DNA of 11,745 nucleotides, from positions 1-11,745 of the forward strand of contig JAGOBN010000050.1 in the NCBI GenBank assembly GCA_017999235.1, read 5' to 3'. Numbering within the stretch: position 1 is the stretch's first letter; every line of letters starts with the position of its first letter. Made by a program: the position numbers and the translations under genes. The DNA comes from Anaerolineales bacterium. GTDB lineage: Bacteria > Chloroflexota > Anaerolineae > Anaerolineales > UBA6663. Shown here in pieces: positions 6,491 through 11,745 of the stretch. The notes under the pieces were generated by a model that made no database searches, was not told the origin of the DNA, and saw nothing but the letters and a program-made list of their open reading frames with translations.

Positions 6491-7450
6491 GTGGCGGACG
6501 CGCCGGCCTACGATCCCGCGCCGCTCTTGGGCGGCGACCGCCGCGCGTTGGCGCGCCTCCTGACCCAAGTGGAAAACGGCACCACCCTGGCGGAGGCGGC
6601 CCTGGCCGCCTTGTTCCCGCACACCGGGCGCGCCCATCTGCTGGGCGTCACCGGCGCGCCGGGCACCGGCAAAAGCAGCCTGGTCACTGAACTCGCCAAA
6701 ACCTTTCGCGCGCGCGGCCAAACGGTGGCCATCGTGGCCGTGGACCCTTCCAGCCCGTTCTCGGGCGGCGCGATCCTGGGGGACCGCATCCGCATGCGCG
6801 AGCTGGCCGGCGACCCCGGCGTGTTCATCCGCTCCATGGCCAGCCGCGGCGCGCTGGGCGGCCTAGCCCGCACCACGGCCGACGCCGTGCAGGTCCTGGA
6901 CGCGGCCGGCTTTGACCGGGTGATTATTGAAACGGTCGGCGCCGGCCAATCCGAAGTGGAGATCACGCGCACCGCGGACACGGTGCTGGTGGTGGAAGCG
7001 CCCGGCCTGGGCGACGAGGTGCAGGGCCTCAAGGCCGGCATTCTGGAGATCGCGGACGTGCTGGTGGTCAACAAAGCCGATCTGCCGGGCGCCGAGACCG
7101 CGCTGCGCGCGCTGCGTGCCTCGCTGGAGATCGGCCACAGCGCCGGCGGCGCCGCGGATTGGCTGCCGCCGATTGTGGCCACGGTGGCGCTGCGCGGCCA
7201 AGGGCTGCCGGAGTTGGTCGAGGCCATAGACCGGCACCAGGCGCACCTGGCCGCGGACGGCCGGCGGCGGACGCGGGAGCGCGCCCGGTTGACGGCGGCG
7301 CTGGAGGGCCGGCTGCGGGACGCGCTGTACCAGCGCTTCCTGGCCCGTTTGGAGTCTGGACAAGTGGGGCAGACCGTGGATAGACTCTTGGCGCGTGATC
7401 TAGACCCCGCCGGAGCGACCCGCCGCCTGCTGGAGCTGGCCGGCGGATAG
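6491..7450 (+). CDS. meaB: MeaB/ArgK-type G-protein chaperone of methylmalonyl-CoA mutase
   Basis: A 319-residue GTPase of the MeaB (ArgK, LAO/AO-ATPase) family, typical in length. MeaB binds the mutase, gates loading of adenosylcobalamin and helps remove damaged cofactor, using GTP. Visible motifs: Walker A G55-APGTG-K61-S62, the family signature VDPSSPFSGGAILGDRIRM (84-102), the switch ETVGAGQSE (147-155) and the guanine-specificity motif NKAD (194-197). The C-terminal helical region (about 250-319) resembles the dimerisation arm of the family. There is no membrane segment; it acts in the cytoplasm. The start is a GTG six bases after the mutase subunit's stop, with only a weak G-rich ribosome-binding site, so translation is probably coupled. 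The older label 'arginine/ornithine transport ATPase' is very unlikely given the neighbour. Confidence 0.95.
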   Translation: MADAPAYDPAPLLGGDRRALARLLTQVENGTTLAEAALAALFPHTGRAHLLGVTGAPGTGKSSLVTELAKTFRARGQTVAIVAVDPSSPFSGGAILGDRIRMRELAGDPGVFIRSMASRGALGGLARTTADAVQVLDAAGFDRVIIETVGAGQSEVEITRTADTVLVVEAPGLGDEVQGLKAGILEIADVLVVNKADLPGAETALRALRASLEIGHSAGGAADWLPPIVATVALRGQGLPELVEAIDRHQAHLAADGRRRTRERARLTAALEGRLRDALYQRFLARLESGQVGQTVDRLLARDLDPAGATRRLLELAGG

Positions 7451-7459
7451 CGCCGGCCG

Positions 7460-7466
7460 GGAGGAG
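7460..7466 (+). promoter_or_regulatory. Shine-Dalgarno GGAGGAG of the acetyltransferase
   Basis: GGAGGAG lies nine bases before the ATG at 7476, in the 25-base gap after meaB. It is the strongest ribosome-binding site inside this operon and fixes the acetyltransferase start. Confidence 0.75.
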
Positions 7467-7475
7467 AAGCCCGCC

Positions 7476-8039
7476 ATGATTCTTGGTAAACGCATCCGCC
7501 TGCGCCCCGTGGAGAAAGACGACCTGCCGCGCTTCGTCAAGTGGCTGGCCGACGCGGAGACGCGCTCCTACCTGGAAATGCACCTGCCGCTCAGCCAAGT
7601 GCAGGAGGAGCGCTGGTTTGAGCGCAACCTGAACGCCGGCAGCGAGCAGACCTGGTCTATTGACCTCCAGCCCCCCGACGCGGTGGGGCCGTGGGTCCAC
7701 ATCGGCTCGTGCGGCTACCACGCCCTGGACATGCGGAACCGCGTGGGCGAGGCCGGCATTCTGGTGGGCGCGCGCGATTACTGGGGCAAGGGCTTCGGCA
7801 CCGATGCCCTCCAGACGCTGGTGGCCTGGGGGTTCTACACGCTCAACCTCAACCGGGTCCAGCTGCGTGTTTTCGCGGATAATGAGCGCGCCATCCGCAG
7901 CTACCAGAAAGTCGGCTTCCAGATCGAAGGCCGGCTGCGCCAGGGCAATTACGCCAACGGCGCTTATCGGGATGTGTTATGGATGGGCGTCTTACGCGAA
8001 GATTGGGCGCAAGCGCTCTTGGATGCCAAGGCAGCCTGA
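7476..8039 (+). CDS. GNAT N-acetyltransferase, RimJ/RimL-like
   Basis: A 187-residue GNAT protein of the RimJ/RimL (Acetyltransf_3) type, which moves an acetyl group from acetyl-CoA to an amine, often a protein N-terminus or a small molecule. It begins with the family's strand-and-helix pattern (IRLRPVEKDDLPRFVKWL). The acetyl-CoA pyrophosphate loop is YWGKGFGTDAL (102-112), fitting the R/Q-x-x-G-x-G/A consensus. NERAIRSYQKVGF (136-148) is the conserved motif B with the usual Asn and the Tyr general-acid position (Tyr143). No signal or membrane segment. It lies between meaB and prs, 25 bases after the former and abutting the latter, so it is cotranscribed. Its substrate cannot be told from sequence, and I see no evident link to B12 metabolism. 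Confidence 0.9.
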   Translation: MILGKRIRLRPVEKDDLPRFVKWLADAETRSYLEMHLPLSQVQEERWFERNLNAGSEQTWSIDLQPPDAVGPWVHIGSCGYHALDMRNRVGEAGILVGARDYWGKGFGTDALQTLVAWGFYTLNLNRVQLRVFADNERAIRSYQKVGFQIEGRLRQGNYANGAYRDVLWMGVLREDWAQALLDAKAA

Positions 8040-9029
8040 ATGCCGGCCAACCCTATGCACCATATCCGCGACTCCCAAATGTACGGCCAGATCAAACTCT
8101 TCGCCGGCACCGCCTGCCGGCCCCTGGCGGATGAGATTGCCGCCTATTTGGGGGTGCCGCTCAGCGGCCGCGACATCATCAAATTCCCCAACGAGAATAT
8201 CTTTGTCCGTCTGCACGCCAGCGTGCGCGGCCAGGACTGCTACGTCATCCAGACCACCTCCGCGCCCGTCAGCGACAATCTGATGGAGCTGCTGATCGCG
8301 GTGCAGACCCTGCGGCTGGATTCCGCCGCCCGCATCACGGTAGTCATCCCCTACCTGGCCTACGCGCGCTCGGACAAGAAGGACCAGCCGCGCGTGCCCA
8401 TCTCAGCGCGCCTGGTGGCCGATATCATCCAGGTGGCCGGCGCCGACCGCTACATCTGCATGGACCTGCATGCCGGCCAGATTCAGGGGTTTTTCTCCAT
8501 CCCCGGCGACGTGCTGACCGCCTTCCACATTTTGAGCGATTACTTTGTGGAAATCCGCAGCCAGCTCAAGGACCCGGTCATCGTCACCGCCGACCTGGGC
8601 TTCGCCAAGAAGGGCCGCAACTTCGCCCAGCGCATCGGCTGCACGATGGCGTTTGTGGAGAAGCGCCGCACCGGCAACGACGCCAACGCCCACGCCCTGA
8701 CCGTCATCGGCGATGTGCAGGACCGCGATGTGATCATCGTGGACGACGAGGTGGACACGGCCGGCTCGGTCTCCCAGGCCGTCAACATCGTCAAACAGCA
8801 TGGCGCCCGCGACGTGTATCTCAGCTTTGTCCACCCGGTGCTGTCGGCGCCGGCCGTGGACCGGCTGCGCAACCTGCCCATCAAACAGATCGTCACCACC
8901 AACACCGTGCCGATCCCGCCCGAGAAGATGCTGCCCAACATCCGCATCCTGTCCGTCGCCTCCCTGCTGGGCGAGGTGATCAAACGCGCCCACGAAGGCC
9001 GCAGCGTGGGCGAGATGTTCAACGAGTAA
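8040..9029 (+). CDS. prs: Ribose-phosphate pyrophosphokinase (PRPP synthetase), divergent form
   Basis: A 329-residue PRPP synthetase, making 5-phosphoribosyl-1-pyrophosphate from ribose 5-phosphate and ATP for nucleotide, His and Trp synthesis. Conserved parts: SDNLMELL (78-85), the ATP/Mg motif DLHAGQIQGFF (142-152) with His143, catalytic K208-R209-R210, and the PRPP-binding loop V234-D-D-E-V-D-T-A-G-S243. Compared with E. coli Prs, recalled from memory, several otherwise constant spots differ: ARSDKKDQPRVPI for ARQDRRVRSARVPI, TADLGFAKKGR for SPDIGGVVRAR, and VDDEVDT for VDDMIDT. The key catalytic residues remain, so it is probably active, but allosteric control by ADP or phosphate may differ. 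The ATG follows the acetyltransferase's TGA directly (TGAATG), with AAGG about 10 bases upstream; Met6 and Met14 are later alternatives without better sites. It is the last gene before a strong terminator. Confidence 0.92.
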   Translation: MPANPMHHIRDSQMYGQIKLFAGTACRPLADEIAAYLGVPLSGRDIIKFPNENIFVRLHASVRGQDCYVIQTTSAPVSDNLMELLIAVQTLRLDSAARITVVIPYLAYARSDKKDQPRVPISARLVADIIQVAGADRYICMDLHAGQIQGFFSIPGDVLTAFHILSDYFVEIRSQLKDPVIVTADLGFAKKGRNFAQRIGCTMAFVEKRRTGNDANAHALTVIGDVQDRDVIIVDDEVDTAGSVSQAVNIVKQHGARDVYLSFVHPVLSAPAVDRLRNLPIKQIVTTNTVPIPPEKMLPNIRILSVASLLGEVIKRAHEGRSVGEMFNE

Positions 9030-9062
9030 ACGCCGGCGGACCGTGGATTCGCCGCCGCGACC

Positions 9063-9097
9063 CAGAGACACGGAACCGTCCCGTGTCTCTGTTTTTT
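9063..9097 (+). terminator. Intrinsic terminator of the mutase-meaB-GNAT-prs operon
   Basis: An 11-bp perfect stem (CAGAGACACGG at 9063-9073 with CCGTGTCTCTG at 9081-9091) has a seven-base loop and is followed by TTTTTT (9092-9097). It begins 33 bases after the prs stop. It is the strongest terminator in the window and separates this operon from secA. Confidence 0.92.
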
Positions 9098-9146
9098 GGG
9101 GCGGCGACGCGCCATTACCCTGCCCGCGGCGCTCCGCCAGTAAGGG

Positions 9147-9152
9147 TATAAT
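9147..9152 (+). promoter_or_regulatory. Predicted -10 element of secA
   Basis: A perfect TATAAT in the context AAGGGTATAATTTTC lies between the prs terminator and secA. Transcription would start near 9159, giving a leader of about 53 bases. No convincing -35 is seen 16-18 bases upstream. The TTGACA at 9195-9200 is too close to the secA start to be its -35. Confidence 0.5.
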
Positions 9153-9200
9153 TTTCTCTCTCCCGCGCCGGCCGCCCATCAGGCCGGCCGCGTGTTGACA

Positions 9201-9206
9201 GAAAGG
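9201..9206 (+). promoter_or_regulatory. Ribosome-binding site of secA
   Basis: GAAAGG, a moderate Shine-Dalgarno, lies five bases before the ATG at 9212. It supports that start, as does the N-terminal sequence MLRNILKFIAG, typical of SecA. Confidence 0.6.
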
Positions 9207-9211
9207 TATCG

Positions 9212-11745
<2,534 letters not shown>

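Noticed and set aside
7240..7475. The GC-rich stretch at the end of meaB as a possible internal promoter or hairpin.
   Set aside because: No -10-like sequence or U-run is visible; GC-rich complementarity is expected from base composition alone.
9195..9200. TTGACA, a perfect -35 hexamer, just before secA.
   Set aside because: Its -10 would fall inside the secA coding region and no such hexamer is present there; it overlaps the ribosome-binding region, so it is probably coincidental.

Overview
The window is GC-rich bacterial DNA, densely coding, with no RNA gene, CRISPR array or complete mobile element that I can recognise. Three traits suggest a member of the Chloroflexota (Anaerolineae or Caldilineae type): a very large sensor kinase with four GAF domains, a SecA with long insertions in its motor domains, and a stand-alone B12-binding subunit next to MeaB. 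This placement is inference from protein style, not from a marker gene.

Layout. (1) Positions 1-62, minus strand: the first 20 codons of an unidentified gene that runs off the left edge. (2) 192-518, plus: a canonical thioredoxin with its own promoter, a perfect Shine-Dalgarno and a strong terminator (533-565). (3) 585-5932, minus: a two-gene signalling operon. Its first gene is a 1347-residue membrane histidine kinase (ComP-like TM-PDZ-multi-TM sensor, four GAFs, HisKA, HATPase). The second is a 416-residue soluble histidine kinase with an N-terminal PKA-type cyclic-nucleotide-binding domain. An 18-codon mini-ORF bridges them. Neither kinase has a receiver domain and no response regulator gene is present. 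(4) 6065-9029, plus, divergent from the kinases: an apparent operon of the small B12-binding subunit of methylmalonyl-CoA mutase, the G-protein chaperone MeaB, a RimJ/RimL-type GNAT acetyltransferase and a divergent PRPP synthetase, ended by a strong terminator (9063-9097). (5) 9212 to the right edge, plus: the first 844 codons of secA, with several insertions relative to E. coli SecA.

How it fits together. Thioredoxin, PRPP synthetase and SecA are housekeeping. The mutase subunit plus MeaB point to B12-dependent interconversion of methylmalonyl-CoA and succinyl-CoA (propionate-type metabolism), but the large catalytic subunit is not in the window and must be elsewhere if the enzyme is functional. 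The two kinases probably work together because they share an operon; one senses across the membrane and the other senses an intracellular nucleotide. Their output partner is unknown.

I did not find a clearly new system. The most unusual items are the tandem regulator-less kinase pair with its coupling mini-ORF, the possibly leaderless start of the large kinase, the divergent PRPP synthetase motifs and the SecA insertions.
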